Shown here piece after piece: positions 39,696 through 47,093 of a stretch of DNA of 64,000 bases. The notes beneath the pieces are model-generated. The model was not told the DNA's origin. It made no database searches and saw nothing but the letters and a program-made list of their open reading frames with translations. Where the stretch lies: positions 29,808 to 93,807 of the forward strand of contig NZ_JAHLPR010000024.1 in the NCBI RefSeq assembly GCF_018918005.1. Direction: 5' to 3'. Source of the stretch: Paenibacillus sp. MSJ-34 (GTDB lineage: Bacteria > Bacillota > Bacilli > Paenibacillales > Paenibacillaceae). The translations under genes and the position numbers were made by a program. The first letter of the stretch is position 1, and each line of letters starts with the position of its first letter.

Positions 39696-39733
39696 GAAAG
39701 AAAGGGCCACCCATACCGTTCGATAAGTGGCCC
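39696..39733 (-). terminator. Partial terminator between binding-protein and permease genes
   Basis: GGGCCAC (39704-39710) and GTGGCCC (39727-39733) form a stem followed on the minus strand by TTTCTTTC. Such intra-operon hairpins usually favour expression of the binding protein over the permeases. Confidence 0.65.
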
Positions 39734-39753
39734 CTTATTTCTTATCTTGCTAA

Positions 39754-41169
39754 TTATTGACCGGTTTCAATTGCAACGTCCTGCGCTTTTTGAATCGCGG
39801 CGAGCGCATCTTCCGCCGTTGCCTGACCGCCAATCAGCTTTTGAATTTGCGTCTCTACTTCCGTTCTAACGGAAGGTTGAACCAAAGCGTCGAATGCGTT
39901 GAAAGAGCTTTGAACTTTAGACAACGTACCTGTAATTTCTTTCATGATCGGCTCCGTAGCCAATTCCTGATATTTCTGCTCATCTACTTTCATGGAAGGA
40001 AGTACGCCGTCTTCTTTAAATCCGCGAAGCTGCATTTCTTCGTTATACAAGTTTTTAATAAATACTTTGACCGCATTTAATTTTCTTTCATCCTTAGCGA
40101 CTTCGGCAGAGAAACCGTATCCGTTGTTCATATCTTGCATCAACGCGGTTTGATCTCCAGGACCTCCGGCAAGAGGCGGCATATTGAAGAACCCTACCTT
40201 GTCTCTCATATCTTCCGCCATATTCGGCTCTTGGCCTTCTTCAGCTTTCTTGAAAATCGACGAGCGCCATGTTCCTTCGAACATCATGACCGCTTCTCCG
40301 GTCGTAAACTGCGTTGTCATATCGGCATAATCCAGCGCGAGTTCGCCCTTCTTGAAGTAGCCTTTATCTACCCATTCCTTATGCTTCGCCCAAGCTTTGA
40401 TCATATTCGGGTCGTCCCATTTCGTCTTGCCGCTCGCAAAGCCTGCTGTAATTTCCGGTCCCGCATAACGCGCCCACAGCTGGTTCGTCATCATCAAAGG
40501 AACCCACGATGCTTGCGATGCTGCCGCGATCGGCACTTTGCCGTCCGCTTTAATTTTGGCGAGCAAATCTTCCAATTCTTCGAACGTTGTCGGCACTTTA
40601 AGGCCTTTTTGCTCGAAATATTCTTTGTTGTAGAAGAATGCTTCCGCCGATCCGCCTACAGGCAATCCGTACACTTTACCGTCATCCGACGTCCACGATT
40701 TCAAGTCGAAAAACTTGTCCTTAATCCCCAATTCCTCGATAATCGGTGTAATATCGAGCATTTTGCCTTCTTTGTAGTACAAATATGCGTCAAATCTGCC
40801 AAACGTATCGAAGATTTCCGGCGGATTTCCTGCCGCCATCTCTCCTCTCAGTTTCTCGTTCCGGTTCACGGCATCTTGAACCCCGTCAAGCTTCAATGTT
40901 AGTCCTGGAACTTCTTCCTCTGTTTTCTTGGCGACGTCTTGCAGGATTTTCAAGCGGTTCTTGGAGGATTCAGCGACTTGCGTATGCCGAATCGTCATTT
41001 CAAACGGCTCCACCTTCTCCGGCTCTTCCTTAGGCGGTTCCGCCTCTTTCGTTCCTTCGTTGCCCTGAGTGTTCGCCGGCGGCGGATCGGCCGATTTGCT
41101 GCCGCAACCGGCTAGTCCCATTGTTAAGACGATTACCAGAGTCATTAGCAATAATAAACTCTTCTTCAT
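39754..41169 (-). CDS. Extracellular sugar-binding lipoprotein (family 1)
   Basis: A 471-residue solute-binding protein. Lipobox LAGC at about 19-22, then a Pro/Glu-rich linker. Mature domain carries the family patterns GLPVGGSAEAFFYNKEYFEQKGLKVPTTFEELEDLL and GEAVMMFEGTWRSS. It delivers an oligosaccharide to the two permeases. A good promoter lies upstream. Confidence 0.92.
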   Translation of the reverse strand: MKKSLLLLMTLVIVLTMGLAGCGSKSADPPPANTQGNEGTKEAEPPKEEPEKVEPFEMTIRHTQVAESSKNRLKILQDVAKKTEEEVPGLTLKLDGVQDAVNRNEKLRGEMAAGNPPEIFDTFGRFDAYLYYKEGKMLDITPIIEELGIKDKFFDLKSWTSDDGKVYGLPVGGSAEAFFYNKEYFEQKGLKVPTTFEELEDLLAKIKADGKVPIAAASQASWVPLMMTNQLWARYAGPEITAGFASGKTKWDDPNMIKAWAKHKEWVDKGYFKKGELALDYADMTTQFTTGEAVMMFEGTWRSSIFKKAEEGQEPNMAEDMRDKVGFFNMPPLAGGPGDQTALMQDMNNGYGFSAEVAKDERKLNAVKVFIKNLYNEEMQLRGFKEDGVLPSMKVDEQKYQELATEPIMKEITGTLSKVQSSFNAFDALVQPSVRTEVETQIQKLIGGQATAEDALAAIQKAQDVAIETGQ

Positions 41170-41215
41170 CCTTGTAAGACCCTCCCATTGAATAGTTATT
41201 TTGTACTACGTGTTC

Positions 41216-41244
41216 ATTATAAAATGGATGTTTTTTTTTGGTAA
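41216..41244 (-). promoter_or_regulatory. Promoter of the sugar-uptake locus
   Basis: TTACCA (41244-41239), 17 bases with a run of A, TATAAT (41221-41216), 47 bases upstream of the binding-protein start. The weak -35 would suit an AraC-type activator; no second site could be assigned. Confidence 0.6.
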
Positions 41245-41296
41245 GGATGACATTTCGATTATAGAGGGATAAAATCGTCTAATGATTGCAAACGAT

Positions 41297-43099
41297 TCAG
41301 AAAGGAACGGGATATAAATCGCCTTCTTTCGCGTGAACGTACCATTTCGCTTGAGTTTCATACATCCGTTTATAGTATCCTCCCCGACTCATTAACCGGT
41401 CGTGCGATCCCATCTCCACGACCTCTCCGCCGTCCATGACGATAATTTTATCCGCTTGCCGACATATTCCAAGCCGATGCGTCAAAATGAGCGCCGTTTT
41501 ATTTTGCAGATGCGCAAGCATCCCTTCAAACAACCGGTCTTCCGATAAAGGGTCGATCGCTGCCGTCGGTTCGTCCAGAATGACAATATCCGAATTTTTA
41601 TAATAGGCCCGCGCCAAACCAATCTTTTGCCATTGTCCGCCGGATAAATCGACGCCATCGCCGAATACGGGATTCAGCGGCGTTTCGATTCCGTTCGGCA
41701 ACCCGTCTGCAAAGCCGCTTGCGTCGCTGAGACGAACGGCTTCAAGCAGACGGTCGGCATGTCCGCCGCCTTCCCCGTCATGAAGCGAAATATTGTCCCG
41801 AAGCGACAACGGGTACTTCCCAAAATGCTGCAGCAGCACGGAAAGATGCGCCCGAACCGATTTTTTGTCATAATGGCGCATCGGTATTCCATCGAGAAAT
41901 ATTTCTCCTTCGTAATGATCGTATATTCCAAGCAAACATTTCACCAACGTCGTTTTGCCCGAACCGTTATGCCCTACAATGGCCACTTTTTCCCCGGCTT
42001 TGATTTCAATGTTGATTTGCTTTAATGCGTAGGATGCGGCATTAGGATACCGAAACGAAACGTTCTCTAATTTGATTTCGCGCTTCAATCCTTGAAAGGG
42101 GAGCAGCCGCTCGTCTTGTTCCTCCTCTTCCAGTTCCATCACCTTGAAAAACGAAGGCAAATATACCGACGTTTCCTGCAGCCGATTGACCGATTCCACC
42201 AATTCGTGCGCCATATTTTGCAATTGCAGCAAACCTTGCGTCACCATCAAATAAGTCCCGACCGTAAAGGACGTAAACAGAACAAGGATGAGCAGCATCA
42301 TAAATTGCAGCGCTTGGCTTATCATTTGCAGCGAGCCGAGCAATAGATCCTGTTTATTCGTTAACCGGACTTGCATCTTTTCGATATGAAAAAACAAAGA
42401 CTTCCATTTGGATAGAATAAAGCTGTTTAATTGAAACGTGCGCACTTCGCCCACAAGTTCGCGATCGATCAGCAAGCCGGCATAATATTTCGCTTTTCTT
42501 GAGGGCTCGCTCGTTTGCATATAAATTTCCATCTGTTTCCGAAAATATTTGCGAATCGCAAACACATGCAAAAAGCTTACCGTAACGATAATCGCAAGCA
42601 CCGACCAATGAACGTTCCGCATGACATACAGCATCACCGCAATCGTCAGCGACGATTTCGCAAATTGAATCAAATGCTTCAAGAGCGGAAAGCCCAAATG
42701 CTGCAGCGTATTCGATAGCGCCATAATCTGGTTGTGCGTCTCCGACCGTTCCAGCAGCGTAATTTTCACATTGGACAATTTGGTATGGACTTTTTCCTCC
42801 AACAAGCATTTATATTGGCTGCTCAACTGCGTCTCCAATATTTTATTGAGCGCAATGCATAATTGAATGAGAGCGAAGATCCCGGCTTGCACAGCCAATA
42901 AAGCGATCAATTTGTCAAATTGCCGATGTTCGATCGCCGCGGGCAGCGAATTGCCGATGTATTCCGTAATCATTAATTGCGCATTAGGCAAAATGACGAG
43001 AACGCCCGCAAGAACGACAAAGCAATACAATTTCCATGAAAATGTTCGTTTTAGCACCGAAAGCATGTCCATCCAATTTCGTATATTTGTGTTGTTCAT
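41297..43099 (-). CDS. ABC exporter with fused permease and ATPase, no peptidase domain
   Basis: A 600-residue half-transporter. Membrane domain with about six helices (1-330) and an ATPase domain (about 345-600): Walker A GHNGSGKTT, signature LSGGQWQKIG, Walker B VILDEPTAAIDP, H-loop ILTHRL. The C39 peptidase domain seen on many bacteriocin exporters is absent. It most resembles lantibiotic or peptide exporters. The ATG at 43099 is assigned; the frame extends to 43147, overlapping the terminator of the peptide gene. It follows the four-Cys peptide gene. Confidence 0.8.
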   Translation of the reverse strand: MNNTNIRNWMDMLSVLKRTFSWKLYCFVVLAGVLVILPNAQLMITEYIGNSLPAAIEHRQFDKLIALLAVQAGIFALIQLCIALNKILETQLSSQYKCLLEEKVHTKLSNVKITLLERSETHNQIMALSNTLQHLGFPLLKHLIQFAKSSLTIAVMLYVMRNVHWSVLAIIVTVSFLHVFAIRKYFRKQMEIYMQTSEPSRKAKYYAGLLIDRELVGEVRTFQLNSFILSKWKSLFFHIEKMQVRLTNKQDLLLGSLQMISQALQFMMLLILVLFTSFTVGTYLMVTQGLLQLQNMAHELVESVNRLQETSVYLPSFFKVMELEEEEQDERLLPFQGLKREIKLENVSFRYPNAASYALKQINIEIKAGEKVAIVGHNGSGKTTLVKCLLGIYDHYEGEIFLDGIPMRHYDKKSVRAHLSVLLQHFGKYPLSLRDNISLHDGEGGGHADRLLEAVRLSDASGFADGLPNGIETPLNPVFGDGVDLSGGQWQKIGLARAYYKNSDIVILDEPTAAIDPLSEDRLFEGMLAHLQNKTALILTHRLGICRQADKIIVMDGGEVVEMGSHDRLMSRGGYYKRMYETQAKWYVHAKEGDLYPVPF

Positions 43100-43126
43100 T
43101 TTCGATAACCCCAATTGGTATGATTT

Positions 43127-43163
43127 AAAAAAAGAGGAGAAACTCAAGATTGAGTCTTCTCCC
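43127..43163 (-). terminator. Attenuating terminator between the Cys-rich peptide gene and the exporter
   Basis: On the minus strand GGAGAAGACTCA-ATCT-TGAGTTTCTCC (one bulged G) is followed by TCTTTTTTT. It would make the upstream peptide mRNA far more abundant than the exporter message, as seen in many bacteriocin operons. Confidence 0.85.
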
Positions 43164-43181
43164 CTTGTTACTTCATTGGCA

Positions 43182-43280
43182 TTAGCAGCAGCCGCCCGAA
43201 TACCATTGCCCGTCGCTGCCTTTTAAAATTTCCCTATGATAGCTGTACGTACAGGACGAATCAAAGTTACAAACACGCAT
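43182..43280 (-). CDS. 32-residue four-cysteine peptide (putative exported peptide precursor)
   Basis: A short gene with an excellent ribosome site (AAAGGAGGTGA, 4-5 bases before ATG at 43280). The product starts MRVCNFDSSC and ends WYSGGCC; cysteines at positions 4, 10, 31 and 32, and the middle is Tyr/His/Lys/Gly-rich. There is no membrane segment or signal peptide. Two disulfides are possible. Genes on both sides encode a thioredoxin-like protein and an exporter, and a terminator follows directly. I do not recognise the family; a RiPP-like bacteriocin or signalling peptide is the leading guess. Confidence 0.7.
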   Translation of the reverse strand: MRVCNFDSSCTYSYHREILKGSDGQWYSGGCC

Positions 43281-43309
43281 GATCTCACCTCCTTTCATGC
43301 TTCCGCCGG

Positions 43310-43927
43310 TCAGGAAGCGATTCTTGCCGCCGGGTATTCTTGAAAATAGAGATGCAATTTCTCCGAATCGACCGTATACGTTCCAATCACTTTCCCGTCC
43401 GAAGCGATATGCATCATGGACGGAAACGAGGTAATATCCAATTGTTTCATTTCCGGCGCGGCTACGCTATATATTCGATCCAGAGAAAGCGCATGCAGAA
43501 ATTGGCGATGCTTGGCCATCTTATCTTCCGCATCGGATACTCCCGGATAAGTATAGGTCAGTACGATCAAATCAAACTGAAACGCGCTGAAATTATACAT
43601 TTTCATTTTCTCCAACGTTTCTTCGCATGGCTTGCAGCCCGGCAGCGCAAACAAAATATACGTGTCCTTCGTGCCGCTCAGTTGTAACGCCGACATCTGT
43701 CCGGTCGTCATATCTTTGACTTGAATCGTTGGAAAAAGAGCTTCTTTTGCTAAACCGTAATGAGCCGGAACAAGGGCGCTATCATGATCCTGATGTCTTG
43801 AAGCCAGCAGAGACTCCAGCCTTTCGAAGACCATTTTTTGATGCTTTGCCAGCTTCAGCCCTAAAAACAGGCTGCAAAAAAAGAACAACGACGAAATTGT
43901 AATATGCAGCAGCATCAATCGTTCCAT
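43310..43927 (-). CDS. Membrane-anchored thioredoxin-like protein (TlpA/MauD type)
   Basis: A 205-residue protein: N-terminal anchor helix (about 4-24), a coiled linker, and a thioredoxin fold (about 65-200) with the active site GCKPC and a cis-Pro loop (TSFPSMMHI). It would face outside the cell and exchange disulfides. The start at 43927 follows GGTGA by 8 bases; the frame is open much further upstream but overlaps mauE there. It lies between the MauE-like gene and the Cys-rich peptide gene. Confidence 0.82.
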   Translation of the reverse strand: MERLMLLHITISSLFFFCSLFLGLKLAKHQKMVFERLESLLASRHQDHDSALVPAHYGLAKEALFPTIQVKDMTTGQMSALQLSGTKDTYILFALPGCKPCEETLEKMKMYNFSAFQFDLIVLTYTYPGVSDAEDKMAKHRQFLHALSLDRIYSVAAPEMKQLDITSFPSMMHIASDGKVIGTYTVDSEKLHLYFQEYPAARIAS

Positions 43928-43953
43928 TTCCGTTTTCACCACTCTTCGTTCGA

Positions 43954-44502
43954 TTATTGCGATGAAGCATTCTCTTTCATAAGCGCATTGACTTTTTGGA
44001 TGAAATAATAAGCCGTCAACAAACATAGAACGAGCAGTTCGGTTAACGCCAACATTTGCCATTGCTCCGCATGTTTCAATCGCTCGACTACAGACGGTGA
44101 TGCGGGGGCTACAATCGTCCAGCCCAGACCGATGAACAAGAGCGCGTTGCGAATCGGAATGCCGACGCCGATCGGTTCGTTTCCGAGCAGTCCGCCGCAG
44201 TGGCATGTCAGCTTCGTTTTTTTGAAGAGATGATACGCAATCAGGATGGAAAAGAACAGCAGCATAGCCATTAAGACGATCTCCGGTATATGGTACGGAA
44301 CGATCGGTACCAATAATAGAACGGCGCAACCGATTTCCAAAGCCACCGTCGTTGCCGATAATATCCGTACCGCCAACGCGTTGCGAATCGATGTAAATCG
44401 AACGATCGCTTCTTCAAAGGAAGACATGGCGAACAACTTCGAAATTCCGGTGCTCACAAAAACGGTGCAAACCAGCAATTGGATCGGCATCGTCATATCC
44501 AA
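43954..44502 (-). CDS. MauE/DoxX-like redox-associated membrane protein
   Basis: A 182-residue protein with four membrane helices (IQLLVCTVFVSTGISKLF, ILSATTVALEIGCAVLLLVPIVP, PEIVLMAMLLFFSILIAYHLF, LLVLCLLTAYYFIQ) and the CHCGG cysteine pair after helix 3 that is characteristic of MauE. MauE proteins support thioredoxin-like MauD in disulfide transfer outside the membrane. TTG at 44502 is the likely start, 6 bases after GGAGGTGA; ATG at 44496 is the alternative. Confidence 0.82.
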   Translation of the reverse strand: MDMTMPIQLLVCTVFVSTGISKLFAMSSFEEAIVRFTSIRNALAVRILSATTVALEIGCAVLLLVPIVPYHIPEIVLMAMLLFFSILIAYHLFKKTKLTCHCGGLLGNEPIGVGIPIRNALLFIGLGWTIVAPASPSVVERLKHAEQWQMLALTELLVLCLLTAYYFIQKVNALMKENASSQ

Positions 44503-44508
44503 GACGCG

Positions 44509-44670
44509 TCACCTCCGGTCGGAATGCCTGAGCCAACGGATCTGCCAAGGCGGTTGAGACGGTCTGATTCGATTATGGAAAAGCCCTGTATCCGAAAAGT
44601 CGAACTGCGGATACGGCATTTCCGCGAAATCTTGCAACGGCGACAACAGATGATGGCGGTACTGCCCCAT
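44509..44670 (-). CDS. 53-residue ORF at the head of the redox peptide cassette
   Basis: ATG at 44670 preceded by GGAGGG with a 6-base spacer; the stop lies 6 bp before the mauE start, so the reading frame is coupled to mauE. The product begins MGQYRHHLLSPLQDF, is rich in Arg, His, Pro, Trp and Phe, has no Cys and no membrane helix, and ends in Arg-Arg. It might be a second peptide substrate, a leader-like partner or an unrelated small protein. No family recognised. Confidence 0.55.
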   Translation of the reverse strand: MGQYRHHLLSPLQDFAEMPYPQFDFSDTGLFHNRIRPSQPPWQIRWLRHSDRR

Positions 44671-44710
44671 GCTCTTCCCTCCATTCGTTTTTTCTTTTCT
44701 ATCAATCTCC

Positions 44711-44721
44711 ATATCTGTAAT
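44711..44721 (-). promoter_or_regulatory. LytTR-like repeat near the cassette promoter
   Basis: ATATCTGTAAT on the plus strand resembles ATATTCTGTAAT at 45746-45757 in front of the LytTR gene. A TATATT -10 candidate overlaps it (44724-44719) with only a poor -35 (TTCCTT), as expected of an activated promoter. About 45 bases upstream of the 53-residue ORF. Confidence 0.35.
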
Positions 44722-44844
44722 ATAAAGAAATCTATCCTTTGAAGGAATGAGTTAGGATGAAAGGGCGATAGTTTCGTCCCAAACGGCACGATGTTTGTCC
44801 TTAGCGGACAGAGAAGCGGACGAATCGGATTCGGTTTCGGTTCT

Positions 44845-45624
44845 CTAGAACGCTTCGGATATTTTGAGCTTGTGCACAAGGCGCAAAAAATGATCGTAGT
44901 TTCGGCGGGTCAGCGGTATGTTCTGATTGATGTGAGGATAGACAATAAGATAATTGCCCTGGATGATCGGGTCTGGTATGACCGTTTCAATATGTTTGAT
45001 ATTGGCGAGATAACTGCGATGAGGCGTCATGATCCATTCCGAACAGCGATCCTGAATCCGTTCTAGATTCGTGCTGGTATCCATGATCGTTCCGTCGGTT
45101 AAATGGATTTCAAATCGCCTTTTGTCCACTTTTTCTACAAAGACGATGGAGTTTTCGGCGACGTTTACCGTGCGGTATTTATGCTTCACTTGAATGTAGT
45201 TTTGAGCGTCTTGCTGCAAGAGCGACAATGTTTTATGCTGTTCGATCCGATGCTTCGCCTTCGTAACGGCTTTGGCAAAACGATCGTAAGGAATGGGCAA
45301 ATTGATATAATCGATAGAATTCAACTCGAATCCCGCCGAATAATGACGAGGCTCGGTGGAGCGCGACACGATGATGACAGGCGGAGCGAAGCCTTGTCTT
45401 TGAATATGCTTGCAAGCGGTAATGCCGTCCATTCGGTCCAACAAAATATCGGTAATAATAAGGTCGGGCATAAATTTGAACACGGCGTCAATTAAAGCGT
45501 TGCCGCTGCCCGGCGTATCTACGACGCGCAATCCCAACTTCGTGGCATATTGAATCAACGTATTGCGGCAACGAGGATGATCTTCGGCAATAATGCAAGA
45601 GTACTCGGGTTTCATCATAATCAT
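44845..45624 (-). CDS. LytTR-family response regulator
   Basis: A 259-residue protein: receiver domain (about 6-125) with acidic residues in IIAEDH and the phospho-accepting Asp in LIITDILLDRMDG, and a LytTR DNA-binding domain (about 150-250; RFEIHLTDGTIMDTSTNLERI, MTPHRSYLANIKHIETV). The receiver segment DYINLPIP lacks the usual lysine (normally Lys-Pro). The ATG at 45624 has AAGGAG 5 bases upstream; the frame extends to 45726. No histidine kinase lies beside it. Probably controls the peptide cassette downstream. Confidence 0.88.
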   Translation of the reverse strand: MIMMKPEYSCIIAEDHPRCRNTLIQYATKLGLRVVDTPGSGNALIDAVFKFMPDLIITDILLDRMDGITACKHIQRQGFAPPVIIVSRSTEPRHYSAGFELNSIDYINLPIPYDRFAKAVTKAKHRIEQHKTLSLLQQDAQNYIQVKHKYRTVNVAENSIVFVEKVDKRRFEIHLTDGTIMDTSTNLERIQDRCSEWIMTPHRSYLANIKHIETVIPDPIIQGNYLIVYPHINQNIPLTRRNYDHFLRLVHKLKISEAF

Positions 45625-45698
45625 CGGCTCTCCTTCATCTATGAAATTGGTTCGCGTTTGCACGCACGCTCGTAAATCCTCACCTCCATCTACGGAAA

Positions 45699-45757
45699 AT
45701 TTTGTAACATTTTGTAATTTACACAATTATTGTAGCTCTAATTACATATTCTGTAAT
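45699..45757 (-). promoter_or_regulatory. Direct repeats at the LytTR gene promoter
   Basis: ATTTTGTAAC and ATTTTGTAAT (45699-45708, 45709-45718) form a tandem 10-bp repeat, and ATTCTGTAAT (45748-45757) is a third copy 39 bases later, about four helix turns. A TACAAT -10 candidate lies at 45734-45729 between them. This layout suits a LytTR regulator acting on its own promoter. Confidence 0.5.
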
Positions 45758-45823
45758 AGGATAGAATTAAATAATTTAGGGATAAAATTATCTACAAGCA
45801 AGATGAATTTTTTTCGAAATGAT

Positions 45824-45864
45824 GGGCTGCCCTCAGTAGTGATCACCACTGTCAAGGACAGCCC
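45824..45864. repeat. 41-bp near-perfect palindrome
   Basis: GGGCTGCCCT (45824-45833) pairs with AGGACAGCCC (45855-45864) at nine of ten bases, and the interior CAGTAGTGATCACCACTG is nearly palindromic itself. It lies in the gene-free stretch (45.73-46.2 kb) at the edge of the AT-rich island. It may be an IS end or a strong hairpin of a transcript. Confidence 0.5.
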
Positions 45865-46202
45865 TGTTCATTTATCGTCAATAAAAGCCTTGGACTGTAG
45901 AAAATGATAAAAGGTAGAAACTGGAAAGTAGGCTTTTTTTTCAAGGAGTCAATAATTGCTTAGTTACAGAGTCGTAATTGTTAGTTTTAACTCAATCATG
46001 ATACTACTTTGACATAGATTGCATTGTAGATATAACTCGTATAAACACATTAACTTTTTGAATAAAGTTTCACGCCTACATTTCGTATAGCCAGGCGTTT
46101 GACAACACCACAGAGCGTGTAACCAGTTTAAGCAATCATCTATCTTAATCTAATTAGAAGCGGAAATTTGGAGTATTTCATACATCAAGTTTTAGTTTAA
46201 AA

Positions 46203-46231
46203 TTTACATTTTAGGTATATTTTGGTATAAT
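46203..46231 (+). promoter_or_regulatory. Promoter of the ECF sigma gene
   Basis: TTTACA (46203-46208), 17 bases, TATAAT (46226-46231). The transcript would start about 70 bases before the ATG. Confidence 0.7.
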
Positions 46232-46307
46232 AAAATAAGATAATTTTACTACGTAGAGACTCACTTCCCAAATTAAGCAAATTCAGCTTCTTCTGAGAGG
46301 TGTAACG

Positions 46308-46874
46308 ATGGAGCAATGGTTGTACTTACTAATAGGAGATTTTGAAAACCTAAATGAAGAAATTCAGAAACTGATCTACATTAATTTTAGAAATCTAATT
46401 TACAGGGATATTTATTTCTTATTAAGAAATTACCATTGGGTTGAAGACACTATACAAGAATCGTTTTTGAAAGTGGTTGCAAAAGCTCCAACATTAAAAC
46501 AAAATGGTAATATGAAAGCTTGGATTAAAAGAGTCGCTCAGAATACAGCCTATGATTTTATGAAAAAAAATAAGAAATATCGTTATAATTTGGACATCGA
46601 CCTCGTTAATGAAAATAAAGAATTGGCTAATGATGAAATTGCTGTTGCTGATCAAGTAGAACAAAAAATACGCAACAACTTGCTCAATCAGGCTATCTTT
46701 GAATTAAAAGAAAATTACCGAATAGTTCTATTTCTGTATTACATCGAGGAAAAATCCTATAAGGAAATTGCAAAAACACTCAATATATCCGTATCAGTTT
46801 TAACTCAACGGTTAGCTAGAGCAAGAAAAAAATTACTTCAATATTTTTTAAAAAAATGGGACGATCGAAAATGA
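46308..46874 (+). CDS. ECF sigma factor
   Basis: A 188-residue sigma-70 family factor. Region 2 with WVEDTIQESFLKVVAKAP and MKAWIKRVAQNTAYDFMK; region 4 with LFLYYIEEKSYKEIAKTLNISVSVLTQRLARARKKL. It is Lys/Asn-rich and AT-rich compared with its neighbours, which points to transfer. The stop overlaps the start of a broken anti-sigma gene as ATGA. It may therefore be unrestrained, or itself out of use. Confidence 0.92.
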   Translation: MEQWLYLLIGDFENLNEEIQKLIYINFRNLIYRDIYFLLRNYHWVEDTIQESFLKVVAKAPTLKQNGNMKAWIKRVAQNTAYDFMKKNKKYRYNLDIDLVNENKELANDEIAVADQVEQKIRNNLLNQAIFELKENYRIVLFLYYIEEKSYKEIAKTLNISVSVLTQRLARARKKLLQYFLKKWDDRK

Positions 46875-47051
46875 ATGATGAACAACTCAAAGATTCTCTA
46901 AAAAAGACGACACTCTGAAATTCATATTCCGGACCCGAATCCATCGTGGATTCGGGTGAAAAACACAAATTAATGAAAAGAAATAAACGTAAGGAATGGT
47001 TAGATAGAGGAACAACAAGTGATTGCTGTTGTCTGTAATTTTTACGTTTAG
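46871..47051 (+). pseudogene. Broken anti-sigma factor gene
   Basis: It starts at ATG 46871 (MNDEQLKDSLKK), stops after 15 codons, and then continues in other frames: SEIHIPDPNPSWIRVKN in one, KHKLMKRNKRKEWLDRGTT in another, and VIAVVCNFYV in a third, the last like the start of a membrane helix. The order (soluble sigma-binding N-terminus, basic segment, helix) is that of anti-sigma factors coded after ECF genes. At least two frameshifts are needed, and the outer part is missing. Confidence 0.65.
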
Positions 47052-47093
47052 TCTAATTTTTAAAGCTAGAACGAAAAACGTATTTCTCTTTCT

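Noticed and set aside
41284..41299. cre-like sequence TTGCAAACGATTCA near the sugar locus
   Set aside because: It is one base short of a cre box and mismatches several fixed positions; it also overlaps the end of the exporter gene.
43310..44329. 339-codon frame for the thioredoxin-like gene
   Set aside because: The first 134 codons are out-of-frame mauE sequence; the anchor helix and ribosome site fit the ATG at 43927.
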